From Streptomyces sp. 135 (GTDB taxonomy: Bacteria > Actinomycetota > Actinomycetes > Streptomycetales > Streptomycetaceae), in assembly GCF_020026305.1 (NCBI RefSeq), contig NZ_CP075691.1, positions 1,798,001 to 1,862,000 of the forward strand: a stretch of 64,000 nt of DNA, written 5' to 3'. The position numbers and the translations under genes are program-made. Numbering within the stretch: position 1 is the stretch's first letter; the number at the start of each line of letters is the position of its first letter. Of this stretch, positions 35,131 through 46,496 are shown piece after piece. The notes beneath the pieces were generated by a model. The model was given only the letters and a program-made list of their open reading frames with translations. It was not told the DNA's origin and made no database searches.

Positions 35131-36423
35131 TCAAGGCTGGTAGGCGAGCTGCGGAACGTCGAAGCAGTTCTCGGCCATTTCTGCTCCTTGGGTGACCCAG
35201 CCTTTCCCGTCCCGCCAACGGGCCACCGACAGACACGTCCTGCGGTGCGCCGGGGGCTCGGACCGCTGCTCGAAGGTCACGGGCAGGAGCAGTCCGCGCG
35301 CCGAATACGGCTCGTTCCGGTTCATGTATCCGTCCACGCACGCGCGCGTGACCTCACTCTCTCCGCTCAGACAGGCCTTCGCCGCGTCGGTGAACCACAT
35401 GGCGGCGGCCCACCCCTCCAGCTGCCACTGGGAGAGCGTCTGCCCCTTCATGGCCGCGCGGAACTCCCGTACGGCCGGATGCCCGGTGTCCTCGTAGTTC
35501 CTGCTCGATCCGGTGGCCCACAGGGCGTTGCGGCAGCGCGGCGCGTCCTCGTAGTCCTCGCCGACGGTCGAGGTCCAGTTCTGCACGTTGGTGACCTTGG
35601 CGGTGACCTCCGCCCCGACCTCGTCCATCGCCTCGCACAGCCGGGCGTTGCCGTGCGTGTCCATCGCGTCGAAGACCAGGTCGGCGCCCTGCTCCTTCAG
35701 GTCGGCTGCGGCCGCGCGGAAGTTGGGCAGCGCGAAGTCGACCTGTTCGGTGACCACTTTGTAGCCCTCCGCCTTCAGGCCTCTCGTCACGAGGCGGGCG
35801 TACGCGGCGGAGGCGGCCTGGTTGTAGGAGACGACGGCGGCGGTCCGCGCGCCGTGCTCCCGTTTGAAGTAGCGGTAGACCTCGGTGCCGCCGTACAGCT
35901 CACCGTCCCAGCCGGGCTCGCCCTTGCGCGGGGCGAGGCTGCCGTAGATCCCGTACAGGTGCGGATACGTGTCGTACGCGGAGCCGATCGGCTGTCCGCC
36001 GATGTCGGGCACCCGCGCGCGGGAGACCCGGGAGGCGCCCGCGTAGTCCAGGGCGGCGGTGGCCACCAGCGCGACGACCTGCTGCTCCTCGACGAGCTCG
36101 CGCACGCAGTCGTTGTTGCCGACGCCGCTGCCGCCGTCGTCGCAGGTGCGCACCTCCACCTGGCGTCCCTGGATGCCGCCGCGCGCGTTCAACCGGTCGA
36201 AGTACGCCTTCGCCCCGTCGCGCGGCCCGGTGAAGGCGGCGCCGCCCACCGGGCTGGTCGCGCTGGTGATGATGCCGACCCTGACCGGCGCGCCCCGCGC
36301 GGGCCCGGGCGCCGTGCCGCGCCGCTCGAAGTCGCTCTCGGGCAGCCGGGACCCGCAGGCCGCGCCGCCCACGAGGAGGGCCGCGACGAGCAGCGCCTCA
36401 GCAGCCCGGGCCGGGCGACGCAT
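35131..36423 (-). CDS. Branched-chain amino acid-type ABC substrate-binding lipoprotein
   Basis: 430 residues with signal peptide and lipobox LVGGAACGS. Type-1 periplasmic-binding fold (Peripla_BP_6): VRVGIITSATSPVGGAAFTGP, FDRLNARGGIQGRQVEVRTCDDGG and VALVATAALDYAGAS. It would capture a small molecule for the Liv-type permease and ATPases encoded to the right on the plus strand. The start lies within the end of the upstream lipoprotein gene (26-base overlap). The ligand cannot be deduced. The Cys-rich C-terminal half (CRNALWATG, ACLSG, ACVDG) suggests extracellular disulfides. Confidence 0.9.
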   Translation of the reverse strand: MRRPARAAEALLVAALLVGGAACGSRLPESDFERRGTAPGPARGAPVRVGIITSATSPVGGAAFTGPRDGAKAYFDRLNARGGIQGRQVEVRTCDDGGSGVGNNDCVRELVEEQQVVALVATAALDYAGASRVSRARVPDIGGQPIGSAYDTYPHLYGIYGSLAPRKGEPGWDGELYGGTEVYRYFKREHGARTAAVVSYNQAASAAYARLVTRGLKAEGYKVVTEQVDFALPNFRAAAADLKEQGADLVFDAMDTHGNARLCEAMDEVGAEVTAKVTNVQNWTSTVGEDYEDAPRCRNALWATGSSRNYEDTGHPAVREFRAAMKGQTLSQWQLEGWAAAMWFTDAAKACLSGESEVTRACVDGYMNRNEPYSARGLLLPVTFEQRSEPPAHRRTCLSVARWRDGKGWVTQGAEMAENCFDVPQLAYQP

Positions 36424-36958
36424 TACCGCTCAGCTTCACCAGCGCGCAGAGGGTCTTGACCGACACCTTCCAGGTGCCGTCCTGGTCGACGGCCGTACCG
36501 GAGGCGCCCGGCAGCGCGGTGGCACCCTTCAGGGTCAGCGCGTACGTGACGTCGGCCTCCTTGGCCGAGGTGAACTCGACCTCGCCGACCTCCGCGGCGA
36601 CCTGCTTGCCGCGCTCGTCGCCGCTGAAGCCCTCCAGGACGGCGCGCATCTTGGCCCCGTTCTCCAGGACGGCTTCCTTGTCCTTCAGCGAAACCTCGGG
36701 GTCGAAGAACTTCTCCCAGTTCTCCCGCACTTCCCTCTCCGCGGCCGCCGGGTCGGCGGGCGCGGTGGCGCCTTCGGTGTCGTCGGTGTCGTCGGTGTCG
36801 TCGGCTGGTCCGCTCGTCTTCGCCACGGACGGCTCGGGCGGAGTGCCACCGCCCCCGCCGCCGCTGTCGTCGCCGCAGGCCACGGCGGCCGGGCCGAGCA
36901 GCAGGGCCGCGGCGACCGCCAGCGTCGCGCCCCGCCTGGGGTTGCTCCCGAGAACCAT
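36398..36958 (-). CDS. Putative lipoprotein, unknown function
   Basis: 186 residues from ATG 36958. Signal peptide and lipobox (AAVACGDDS) are followed by a Gly- and Asp/Thr-rich linker in which TDD is repeated (from GTCGTCGGT repeats at 36776-36806). A folded domain of about 110 residues then begins REVRENWEKFFDPEVSLKDKEAVLENG and has alternating strands ending TWKVSVKTLCALVKLSGN. Such small alpha+beta domains occur in actinobacterial low-molecular-weight lipoproteins. Its stop overlaps the binding-protein gene by 26 bases, so the two are co-translated. The role is unknown. Confidence 0.8.
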   Translation of the reverse strand: MVLGSNPRRGATLAVAAALLLGPAAVACGDDSGGGGGGTPPEPSVAKTSGPADDTDDTDDTEGATAPADPAAAEREVRENWEKFFDPEVSLKDKEAVLENGAKMRAVLEGFSGDERGKQVAAEVGEVEFTSAKEADVTYALTLKGATALPGASGTAVDQDGTWKVSVKTLCALVKLSGNASPGPGC

Positions 36959-37075
36959 CTGGCTCACCACCGGGTGTCGGTCCGGGCCGTGACGGCCCGG
37001 TGCTTTCAGGGTCAGCTCGCAGAAGGCATAGTGCAAGCCATCGGCTGACATGGACAGCCCACCGACGTTGCTGAT

Positions 37076-37648
37076 GTGACCGACGACGTGTCCCAGGGGG
37101 CCTCGATGCGGGCGGCTCAGACAGTTCGGACGGCCGGTGCGTCCGGCCCGACCCGGCCGCGCGCCGCGCACCCCGTGCTGTGGGCGGCCTTCGCGGCGCT
37201 CGCCGGCGGCGCGGTGCTCTGCGTGCTCGGCTGGTACGGCGTCTCGGGGGAACGCTTCGCCGAGCGGCAGCTGCCCTACCTCGCCTCCTGCACGGTGCCG
37301 GGCGCCGCGCTGATCGTGGCGGGCACGGTGCTCCTCACCCACGGCAGGAGCGCCCTGGCGGCGGCGCGCGTCGAGGAGTTGTACGGCCTGCTGGTGGCGA
37401 CCGGCACCACCGGGGCCGACGAGCGGCCCAAGGCTCCCGTGGCCACCAGCGGCGCGCTCCTCATGGTCCCCGGCGGCACGCTCTGGCACCGCTCGGACTG
37501 CCCCCTGGTCGCGGGCAAGCCGGAGGCGGTCCCCGCGGACGCCACGATCCTCGCCGCGGGCGCCCTGGCCCCCTGCCCGGTCTGCGAACCGGGGCCCCCG
37601 GAGCCGGGCGCCCCGCCGACCGCCCCCGAACCGGCCCCGGGACCCTGA
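37076..37648 (+). CDS. Small membrane protein with C-terminal Cys motifs, first gene of the Liv-type operon
   Basis: 190 residues from GTG 37076 (another in-frame GTG is close by). Two membrane helices (about 33-55 and 68-90) separate a basic N-terminus from a cytoplasmic tail carrying WHRSDCPLVAGKP and CPVCEPG. The paired Cys/His residues could bind metal. It ends 3 bases before the transporter permease gene, so it is probably part of that operon. I do not recognise the family; a regulatory or assembly role for the transporter is possible. Confidence 0.75.
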   Translation: MTDDVSQGASMRAAQTVRTAGASGPTRPRAAHPVLWAAFAALAGGAVLCVLGWYGVSGERFAERQLPYLASCTVPGAALIVAGTVLLTHGRSALAAARVEELYGLLVATGTTGADERPKAPVATSGALLMVPGGTLWHRSDCPLVAGKPEAVPADATILAAGALAPCPVCEPGPPEPGAPPTAPEPAPGP

Positions 37649-37651
37649 CCG

Positions 37652-39617
37652 GTGGCGTCCCTGAGCTACGACCTGACGCTGGCCGGGCTCTCGGTCGGCG
37701 GCGCCGCCGCCCTCACCGGCATCGGCCTGATCGTCACGTACCGCGCCACCGGTGTCCTCAACTTCGCGCACGGCGCGATCGCCATGGTCTGCGCCTACGT
37801 CCTGCGCCAGCTGACGGCGGAATGGCACTGGCCGCTGCCGCTCGCCGCGGCGCTCACCCTGCTCGTCGTCGCACCCGGCATCGGCCTGCTCCTCGACCGC
37901 GCGGTCTTCCGCCCCCTGGCGGTCCTCGGCGGCGATCCCGCCCAGACGCTGGTCGCCTCCCTCGGCGTCTTCGTCCTCCTCGTCGGCGGCGCCGCCCTGC
38001 TGTGGGGCCCGGGCGCCCGCGACGACGCCCCCACACTGCTCCCGGCCACCGCATGGGTTCCGCTGGGGGCGGCCCTCGCCCTCGCGGCGGCCGTCGGGGC
38101 CGTCACCCGCTGGACCCGCTTCGGCGGCGCGCTGCGCGCGGTGGTCGACGACCGCGGGCTCGCCGTGCTCCATGGCGTCGACGCGGACCGGGTGGCCGCG
38201 GCGGGCTGGGCCTTCGGCTCCTTCACGGCGGGCCTCACCGGCGTCCTCCTCGCCCCCTTCGTACGCCTGGACCCGTACGGCATGCCGCTGCTGGTGATGG
38301 AAGTGGTCGCGGTGGCGGTGGCGGCCGGGATGCGCAGCCTGCCCGTCGCGGTCGCCGTGGCCCTCGGGCTCGGGGTGGCGCAGAGCCATCTGACGCGCCT
38401 GCACCCGGGGGGCCCGGCGGAACAGCTCGTGCAGACCGCGGGGGCGAACCTCTTCGTGCTCGCGCTCCTGTTCGCCGCCCTCGTCCTGCCCGGCGTCGGG
38501 TCCAAGGACGCGCTCCCGCGCACGGCGACGGCCCGGGTGCCGACCCCGCCGGGCGCCTGGATAGTGGCCGCGGTCCTCTTCCTCATCCCCCTCGGCTTCG
38601 CGGGCACGGACCTGACGACCGCCGTCCAGGTCCCGGCGCTCGCGGTCATCCTCCTGTCCCTGGTGATCGTCACGGGCCGCGGCGGCCAGATCTCCCTCGG
38701 CCAGGCGGCGTACGCGGGCCTCGGCGCCCTGTTCACCGCCCTCCTCGCGGCGGGGCGCTTCCCCGGCCTGCCCGCACTCCCGCACCTGCCGGCCCTGGCC
38801 GTGGCGGTCCTGCTCGTCGCGCCGCTTGGCCTGCTCACCGGCTGGCCCGCGATCAGCCGCCGCGGCCTGGCGCTGGCCCTCGCGACGTTCGCGGTCGGCG
38901 TGGGTGTCAGCCGCTTCGTCTTCACCCAGCCGTACGCGACCTCGGGGCTGACCGTGGACCGCCCCGCGGGCCTCGCGGGCGACCGCGCCTACTACGTCCT
39001 CGAACTCGCGCTCCTGGCCGGGGCGTTGCTCGTCGTCACCGCGCTGCGACGAGGCCGTACGGGGCGCGCCCTCGCCGCGATGCGGGACCACGAGGCGGGG
39101 GCGTCGGCCGCGGGGGTGCCCGTGCGGGCCCTCAAGCTCGGGGCGTTCGTCACCGGGGCGGCGCTGGCCGCGCTGGGCGGCGGGATGCTCGCGATGGGCC
39201 AGCGGGCGTTCGACTCGGGGGCGTACGACCCCGTGCGCGGGCTCCTCTGGTTCGCGGCGGTGGTGGTCCTCGGCTCGGACAGCGTCCTTGGGGCACTGGC
39301 GGCCGCGGCCCTGCTGGTCGGCCTGGACGCAGGCGCGCGGGGCGGCGTCGCCGCTGCGGTGGTCGGCGTCCTCGCGGTGCTGATCGGCCGCTTCCCCGGC
39401 GGGCCCTACGAGGCGCTGCGCACCGCCACGCGCCGCCTCCACCGCCCGGTCCGCCTCACCGCCCTCGGCACGGCCGCCCGCGACGCCCTCCGCCGCGCCC
39501 GCAGGCCCGCCCGGGGCCGTCGGCACCCGCGCCCGGTGCCCCGCCCGACGGCCACGCCCCGCGCCGCCCCCTCCCACCGCCACCAGCGGCCTCGGCGGCC
39601 CCGGCGGGCCACCGCCA
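37652..39617 (+). CDS. Fused Liv-type ABC permease (LivH-LivM), probable frameshift at the 3' end
   Basis: Starts GTG 37652. Residues about 1-285 form a LivH-like domain (YRATGVLNFAHGAIAMV; EVVAVAVAAGM) and about 300-600 a LivM-like domain (VTGRGGQISLGQAAYAGLGAL, AMRDHEAGASAAGVPV). The fusion would form the whole membrane part of a branched-chain amino acid-type importer. The frame stays open to 40339, but beyond about 39560 it is Arg/Pro-rich nonsense while the ATPase is encoded in another frame. Fused permease-ATPase proteins exist in Streptomyces, so a one-base indel near 39560-39600 is likely. The right boundary given is approximate. Confidence 0.82.
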
Positions 39618-40325
39618 CTGACGGCCCACCACCTCACCCTCGCCTACGACGGGTTCACCGCCCTGCGCGACGTGACCCTCTCCGTTCCCCGCGGCCGGGT
39701 CACCGCGATCGTGGGCCCCAACGGCGCGGGCAAGAGCACCCTCTTCCACTGCCTGGCCGGCACCCTGCGCCCCGACACGGGCCGCGTCACACTCGGCGCC
39801 CGCGACATCACGAGGCTCCCCGCCCACGCCCGTACGCGCCTCGGCATGGCCCGCACCTTCCAGCAACCGGCGCTCTTCCCGTCCCTGACGATCGCGGAGA
39901 ACGTCCGGGTGGGCGCGGAACAGAACCCCGGGGCCGTGCCCCGGGCCACTCCCCTCGCGCTCCGCCTCCTGGACCTGACGCACCTCCGCACCCGACCGGC
40001 GACCGGCCTCCCCACCGGCACGCTGCGCCGCACCGAACTCGCCAGAGCCCTCGCCGGCACGCCCCACACCCTGCTCCTGGACGAGCCTGCCGCCGGCCTG
40101 GACGACGCCGAGACGGCCGCCCTGGCCACCCTCCTGCGCGCCCTGGCGGCCGACGGCGTGGCGCTCCTCGTCGTCGAGCACGACCTCGACCTGGTGGCGG
40201 ACCTCGCCGACACCGTGCACGTGATGGCGGCGGGCCGCATCGTCGCCTCCGGCCCACCGCACCACGTACTGGAAACGACCCCCGGAGCACGGGAAGCGGC
40301 CCCCGAAACAGGGCACGTCGAATGA
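39618..40325 (+). CDS. LivG-like ABC ATPase, 5' end uncertain
   Basis: The ATPase fold begins LTAHHLTLAYDGFTALRDVTLSV at 39618, upstream of the first usable start (GTG 39672), so either it is fused to the permease through a frameshift or it starts at the CTG at 39618, which overlaps a TGA (CTGA). Walker A GPNGAGKST and Walker B LLLDEP are intact, and the H-loop (VVEHD) is present. The ABC signature normally written LSxGQ is replaced by LPTGTLRRTELA, which should weaken ATP sandwich formation. It would energise the Liv-type permease. LivF follows 10 bases later. Confidence 0.8.
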   Translation: MTAHHLTLAYDGFTALRDVTLSVPRGRVTAIVGPNGAGKSTLFHCLAGTLRPDTGRVTLGARDITRLPAHARTRLGMARTFQQPALFPSLTIAENVRVGAEQNPGAVPRATPLALRLLDLTHLRTRPATGLPTGTLRRTELARALAGTPHTLLLDEPAAGLDDAETAALATLLRALAADGVALLVVEHDLDLVADLADTVHVMAAGRIVASGPPHHVLETTPGAREAAPETGHVE

Positions 40326-40335
40326 GAGGCGCCGC

Positions 40336-42068
<1,733 letters not shown>

Positions 42069-42851
42069 GTGCCGCGCATGCTCGACGTCAGCGACGACGT
42101 ACGCGCCGAGATCGGCGACGAAGAAGCCGACCGGCTGCTCGCCGGAGAGAACACCCCGGGCAGTTACGACTGCACGTCCTGCCGCACTCCGGGCGACTCC
42201 GAACAGGAACGCACCAGCACGGTCCTGTTCATCGGCGACGAGACCGCCGTGCTCGCCTTCGCCCACGCCACCTGCCTGCCCTCCCAGATCGTCACGGTCT
42301 CCGAGGAGCAGCTCCAGGGAGCCGTGCGGTCCATCACCGGCGAGGACGCCCAGGGACCCGGCGACACCGCCCCCAGCCAGGCCGTGCTCGGCGTGACCAG
42401 CGGCCTGGTCCTCATCGAGGGCGAGCTGCGCCCCGCGCTCGTCGTGGAGCCCACCGGGCCCATCGCCCGCCCGGGCGCCGCGACCGACAGCGGCGACGAG
42501 TTCCTGCCGCTCCTGATCGAGCAGGGCTTCATGCCGGTGGTCTCCCTCGACGGCCTCCCGCCCGTGCTGCACGGCTGGTCGGTACTGCTCGCCATGGGCC
42601 GGCTGCACGCCGTCCTGCAACCCGGCACGGCCGGCGGCTCCCCCGTCGCCTGGTGGCAGGCGCACCAGCCGCTCCAGGTCACCGATGCCTGGCGGGCCGC
42701 GGCGAACAAGACGCAGAGCGTGCTGCTCTTCGCCGCCCCGGCCGGCTCCATCGGCCGCCAGCCGCGCGAGGACCTGCTGCGGGACGCCCTGGACAGGACC
42801 GCGGCCCGCGGGCAGCTCGTCGCGTCCATGATGCCGCTCGCCGGAACCTGA
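42069..42851 (+). CDS. Conserved hypothetical protein
   Basis: 260 residues from GTG 42069, chosen for GAGGAG eight bases upstream (ATG 42078 also possible). An acidic start (LDVSDDVRAEIGDEEADRLLAG) is followed by YDCTSCRTPGD, with a CxxC pair, and by LFIGDETAVLAFAHATCLPSQ, giving a third Cys. There is no signal peptide or membrane segment. Alternating strands and helices continue to the end (LLFAAPAGSIGRQPREDLLRDAL). I do not recognise the family. The CxxC plus His-Ala-Thr-Cys arrangement could bind zinc. The gene is monocistronic. Confidence 0.75.
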   Translation: MPRMLDVSDDVRAEIGDEEADRLLAGENTPGSYDCTSCRTPGDSEQERTSTVLFIGDETAVLAFAHATCLPSQIVTVSEEQLQGAVRSITGEDAQGPGDTAPSQAVLGVTSGLVLIEGELRPALVVEPTGPIARPGAATDSGDEFLPLLIEQGFMPVVSLDGLPPVLHGWSVLLAMGRLHAVLQPGTAGGSPVAWWQAHQPLQVTDAWRAAANKTQSVLLFAAPAGSIGRQPREDLLRDALDRTAARGQLVASMMPLAGT

Positions 42852-43032
42852 CCGGGCCGGGCGGCGGACACCTGACCGGAGCCGCGCGGACACCCGCCCG
42901 GGCCCGGACACGGACCCGACCGGGTGCCCGCGCAAGCGTCCCGAGCCGCGAACGCGCCGGTCACGCTCCTGCCCGAGCCGGAAAGCGACGCCGCCCCCGC
43001 ATCCGTCGGGCGGCGGTTTCGTTGGCACAGAC

Positions 43033-43359
43033 GTGCACACATACGACCCCTCCCGCTCCCGACCGGCGTATCAGAACCCGATCCCGTCCATGCGCACCGC
43101 GCAGGACGCCACGGGCGAGCGCTCGGCCACACCGATCTACGACACGCTGTACTCGGAGTACCGCCGAGCCTTCCGGGCCCTGCCGGGCGACCGCAGTGGC
43201 GAGGAGCATCTGGGGTTCACCGCCTTCGGCACGGGGCCGTACGGCACGCAGTACTTCGGGCAGTTCCAGCTGGGTCGCTACGGCCAGCACGACCCGCACG
43301 CCACGGGCCACCACCACGTCCCCGCGGCCCTGCCACCGCCCCCCCGCCGCGAGCTCTGA
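43033..43359 (+). CDS. Small conserved Streptomyces hypothetical protein
   Basis: 108 residues from GTG 43033. It is composed of an extended Tyr/Pro-rich N-terminus (YDPSRSRPAYQNPIPS), a central YDTLYSEYRRAFRALPGDRSGEEHLGF, then Gly/Tyr-rich GTGPYGTQYFGQFQLGRYG and a His/Pro tail. No membrane segment, enzyme motif or signal peptide. Probably partly disordered. Codon usage (G/C third positions) supports a real gene. A strong terminator follows at 43381-43410. Function unknown. Confidence 0.65.
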   Translation: MHTYDPSRSRPAYQNPIPSMRTAQDATGERSATPIYDTLYSEYRRAFRALPGDRSGEEHLGFTAFGTGPYGTQYFGQFQLGRYGQHDPHATGHHHVPAALPPPPRREL

Positions 43360-43380
43360 GAGCCCCGGGCACAGCGAAAT

Positions 43381-43410
43381 GCCCGGCCCCCCGGAATCGG
43401 GGGGCCGGGC
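43381..43410. terminator. Strong bidirectional terminator after der
   Basis: GCCCGGCCCCCCGG-AA-TCGGGGGGCCGGGC, arms of 12 or more paired bases, between the small hypothetical gene and der (both stops point to it). Confidence 0.85.
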
Positions 43411-43420
43411 ATTCACGTAC

Positions 43421-43474
43421 GTACACCCATTTGGCGGCGTACACCCACTCGGCGGCGTACACCCACTTGGCGGC
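43421..43474. repeat. Three 18-base tandem repeats directly after the der stop
   Basis: Copies at 43421-43438, 43439-43456 and 43457-43474 of GTACACCCAYTYGGCGGC with one or two changes each. They begin at the first base of the TAG stop (minus strand) and run to the terminator. Confidence 0.9.
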
Positions 43475-44952
43475 TACTTCTTGCGGCCGCGCTTCTCGCG
43501 CACCCGCACCGAGATGTGGATCGGCGTGCCCTCGAAGCCGAACTCCTCGCGCAGGCGGCGCTCCAGGAAGCGGCGGTAGCCCGCCTCGATGAAGCCCGAC
43601 GCGAAGAAGACGAAGCGCGGCGGCTTCGTGCCCGCCTGGGTGCCGAAGAGGATGCGGGGCTGCTTGCCGCCGCGGACCGGGTGCGGGTGGGAGGCGACGA
43701 TCTCGCCCAGGAACGCGTTCAGCCGGCCGGTCGGCACGCGCGTCTCCCAGCCCGCGAGGGCCGTCTCGATCGCCGGGACGAGCTTCTCCATGTGCCGGCC
43801 GGTGGCCGCGGAGACGTTGACCCGGGGCGCCCAGGCGACCTGCGCGAGCTCCGTCTCGATCTCCCGCTCCAGGTAGTAGCGGCGCTCCTCGTCGAGGGTG
43901 TCCCACTTGTTGTACGCCACCACGATCGCGCGGCCCGCCTCGACGGCCATGGTGACGATGCGCTGGTCCTGGACCGAGATGCTCTCGGAGGCGTCGATGA
44001 GGATCACCGCGACCTCCGCCTTCTCCACGGCGGCGGCGGTGCGCAGCGAGGCGTAGTAGTCGGCGCCCTGCTGGAGGTGGACGCGCTTGCGGATGCCCGC
44101 CGTGTCGACGAACTTCCAGACGACGCCGCCCAGCTCGATGAGTTCGTCGACCGGGTCGCGGGTGGTGCCCGCCATCTCGTTGACGACCACGCGGTCCTCG
44201 TTCGCCACCTTGTTCAGGAGGGAGGACTTGCCGACGTTCGGACGGCCGATGAGCGCGATGCGGCGGGGGCCGCCGATGGCCGTGCCGAAGGTCTGCTCGG
44301 GCGCCTCGGGCAGCGCCTCCAGGACGGCGTCCAGCATGTCGCCGGTGCCGCGGCCGTGCAGCGCGGAGACGGGGTGCGGCTCGCCGAGGCCGAGCGCCCA
44401 CAGGGCGGTGGCGTCGGCCTCGCCGGAGGGGCCGTCGACCTTGTTGGCGCACAGGACGACGGGCTTGCCGGCCTTGCGCAGCAGGCGTACGACCGCCTCG
44501 TCGGTGTCGGTGGCGCCGACCGTGGCGTCGACGACGAAGACCACGGCGTCCGCGGCCTCGATGGCGTATTCCGCCTGGGCGGCGACGGACGCGTCGATGC
44601 CGAGCACGTCCTGCTCCCAGCCGCCGGTGTCGACGAGCTTGAAGCGGCGGCCCGACCACTCGGCCTCGTAGGTGACGCGGTCGCGGGTCACGCCGGGGCG
44701 GTCCTCCACGACGGCCTCACGGCGGCCGATGATGCGGTTCACCAAAGTCGACTTGCCGACATTGGGGCGGCCGATGACGGCGAGGACGGGCAGCGGGCCG
44801 TGGCCCGCCTCCTCGATGGCGCCCTCGACGTCCTCGACGTCGAAGCCCTCCTCGGCGGCGAGCTCCATGAACTGCGCGTACTCGGCGTCGCCGAGCGCCC
44901 CGTGGTCGTGCTCGGCGAAGCCGTCGCCCTCGGGCTGGATCTGGTCGCTCAT
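43474..44952 (-). CDS. der: Ribosome-assembly GTPase Der (EngA)
   Basis: 492 residues. Two tandem G domains are visible: the first with [14 protein letters not shown] (about 57) and DTGGWE, the second with [14 protein letters not shown] (about 230), DTAGIRKR and NKWD. A C-terminal KH-like domain ends in VREKRGRKK. An acidic N-terminal extension of about 50 residues ([14 protein letters not shown]) is typical of actinobacterial Der. The protein is needed for 50S subunit maturation. It lies downstream of cmk and plsC in the same direction, an order conserved in Streptomyces. Tandem repeats and a terminator follow the stop. Confidence 0.97.
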   Translation of the reverse strand: MSDQIQPEGDGFAEHDHGALGDAEYAQFMELAAEEGFDVEDVEGAIEEAGHGPLPVLAVIGRPNVGKSTLVNRIIGRREAVVEDRPGVTRDRVTYEAEWSGRRFKLVDTGGWEQDVLGIDASVAAQAEYAIEAADAVVFVVDATVGATDTDEAVVRLLRKAGKPVVLCANKVDGPSGEADATALWALGLGEPHPVSALHGRGTGDMLDAVLEALPEAPEQTFGTAIGGPRRIALIGRPNVGKSSLLNKVANEDRVVVNEMAGTTRDPVDELIELGGVVWKFVDTAGIRKRVHLQQGADYYASLRTAAAVEKAEVAVILIDASESISVQDQRIVTMAVEAGRAIVVAYNKWDTLDEERRYYLEREIETELAQVAWAPRVNVSAATGRHMEKLVPAIETALAGWETRVPTGRLNAFLGEIVASHPHPVRGGKQPRILFGTQAGTKPPRFVFFASGFIEAGYRRFLERRLREEFGFEGTPIHISVRVREKRGRKK

Positions 44953-45034
44953 GAAGTCCGTACCTCGTCGTTCATCGTGGTGATCGGTGCAGCGGCCCGT
45001 ACGTCGGACCGGGGCACTACTTGATAAGTCTCGC

Positions 45035-45682
45035 TCAGCGCCCGGTCAGGCGCCTGGCGTTTTCCAGGTGGGCGGAGAGCCGCTCCTGGATGCGCACGGT
45101 CGCCTCGTCCAGCGCCTTGCGCGTGCGGCGGCCGCTGCCGTCGCCCGCCTCGAACGGGTCGCCGAAGACGACGTCGACCCGGCTGCGCAGCGGGGGCAGC
45201 TGCTTTACCAGCCGTCCGCGCTTGTCGGTGCTTCCCAGTACCGCGACCGGGACGATCGGGGCGCCGGACCGGACGGCGAAGTAGGCGAGTCCGGCGCGCA
45301 GCGAGGCGAAGTCGCCCTCGCCCCGGGTGCCCTCCGGGAAGATGCCGAGGCAGCCGCCCTGCTCCAGGACGCCGAGGGCGCGGGTGATGGCCGTCCGGTC
45401 GGCGATCGAGCGGTCCACCTTCACCTGGCCGATGGCCTCCAGGCAGGGGCCGAGCGGGCCGATGAACGCTTCCTTCTTGATCAGGAAGTGCGTCGGCCGG
45501 GGCGCGACGCCCATGACCATCGGGCCGTCCACGTTGTGCGCGTGGTTGACGGCCAGGATCACGGGGCCACGTGCGGGCACCCGCCAGGAGCCAAGGACCC
45601 GCGGCTTGAACAGGCCGTACATGAGGCCGACGCCGATGCGGCGGCCGACCTCCGCGCCCCGCTCCGAAGCACCTTCGGTCAC
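45035..45682 (-). CDS. 1-acyl-sn-glycerol-3-phosphate acyltransferase (PlsC family)
   Basis: 215 residues from GTG 45682, overlapping the cmk stop by 4 bases. Acyltransferase motifs: [11 protein letters not shown] (the H-x4-D-like catalytic site, here NHAHNVD), [13 protein letters not shown] (motif III, FPEGTR) and VPVAVLG (motif IV). It transfers an acyl chain to lysophosphatidate at the membrane. There is an amphipathic N-terminus rather than a clear membrane helix. Co-transcribed with cmk and probably der; the same order is common in Streptomyces. Confidence 0.93.
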   Translation of the reverse strand: MTEGASERGAEVGRRIGVGLMYGLFKPRVLGSWRVPARGPVILAVNHAHNVDGPMVMGVAPRPTHFLIKKEAFIGPLGPCLEAIGQVKVDRSIADRTAITRALGVLEQGGCLGIFPEGTRGEGDFASLRAGLAYFAVRSGAPIVPVAVLGSTDKRGRLVKQLPPLRSRVDVVFGDPFEAGDGSGRRTRKALDEATVRIQERLSAHLENARRLTGR

Positions 45683-46374
45683 TTCGCGGCCCGCTTCTCC
45701 CCGACGAGGGTGACGACGCACTCGATGACCTGCTGGAGCGTGAGCTCGGTGGTGTCGACCTCGACGGCGTCGTCGGCCTTGGCCAGCGGGGACGTCTTGC
45801 GGCTGGAGTCGGCCGCGTCCCGCTTGATCAGGGCTTCCTGGGTCGCCTTGACGTCGGCGCCCTTCAGCTCGCCGGAGCGGCGGGCTGCGCGTGCCTCGGG
45901 CGAGGCGGTGAGGAAGATCTTCAGGTCGGCGTCGGGCAGCACGGTCGTGCCGATGTCGCGGCCCTCGACGACGATGCCCTTGTCCGCCGAGCGGGCGATG
46001 GCGCGCTGGAGCTCGGTGATGCGGGCGCGCACCTCGGGGACGGCGCTGACCGCGCTGACCTTGGAGGTGACCTCGGTGGTGCGGATCGGGCCCGCGACGT
46101 CCGTGCCGTCGACCGTGATGGTCGGGGCGCCCGGGTCTATGCCGGAGACGATCTCGGGCTTGCCCGCGACGGCGGCGATCGCGCTGGGGTCGGTGAGGTC
46201 GATGCCGTTGTGCACCATCCACCAGGTGATCGCGCGGTACTGGGCGCCGGTGTCCAGGTAGCTGAGGCCGAGCTGGGCGGCGACGGCCTTGGAGGTGCTC
46301 GACTTGCCCGTGCCGGAGGGCCCGTCGATGGCGACGATCACTGCTGCCGGGGCGGCGGTTGCTGCGGTTTCCAC
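45679..46374 (-). CDS. cmk: Cytidylate kinase
   Basis: 231 residues. P-loop DGPSGTGKSSTSKAVAAQLG, then LSYLDTGAQYRAITWW (CMP-binding Tyr/Arg region), GKGIVVEGRDIGTTV-type sequence (DKGIVVEGRDIGTTVLPDA) and RRSGELKGADV for the lid. It phosphorylates CMP and dCMP for nucleotide synthesis. An Ala-rich leader of about 12 residues precedes the P-loop. Coupled by a 4-base overlap to the acyltransferase gene and preceded by tyrA 122 bases upstream. Confidence 0.96.
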   Translation of the reverse strand: METAATAAPAAVIVAIDGPSGTGKSSTSKAVAAQLGLSYLDTGAQYRAITWWMVHNGIDLTDPSAIAAVAGKPEIVSGIDPGAPTITVDGTDVAGPIRTTEVTSKVSAVSAVPEVRARITELQRAIARSADKGIVVEGRDIGTTVLPDADLKIFLTASPEARAARRSGELKGADVKATQEALIKRDAADSSRKTSPLAKADDAVEVDTTELTLQQVIECVVTLVGEKRAAK

Positions 46375-46496
46375 GGGGGGCGGGCACCTTTCGCGGTACG
46401 CGGGGCGGGGTGGCGGGGCGCGAACACGCCCCGCACAAGGTTACTGGCTCGCGCACCCGGCCCCGACAGCCCCTTCCACGGGCCCCCGCGGGCCGC

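Noticed and set aside
36776-36806. Short GTCGTCGGT repeat suggestive of a microsatellite or CRISPR-like unit
   Set aside because: It encodes a TDD linker in the lipoprotein; no spacers and no cas genes anywhere in the window.
39619-39621. TGA as a natural stop for the Liv permease
   Set aside because: It lies in a third frame, so the permease would also need a frameshift to use it; kept only as an alternative in the ATPase entry.
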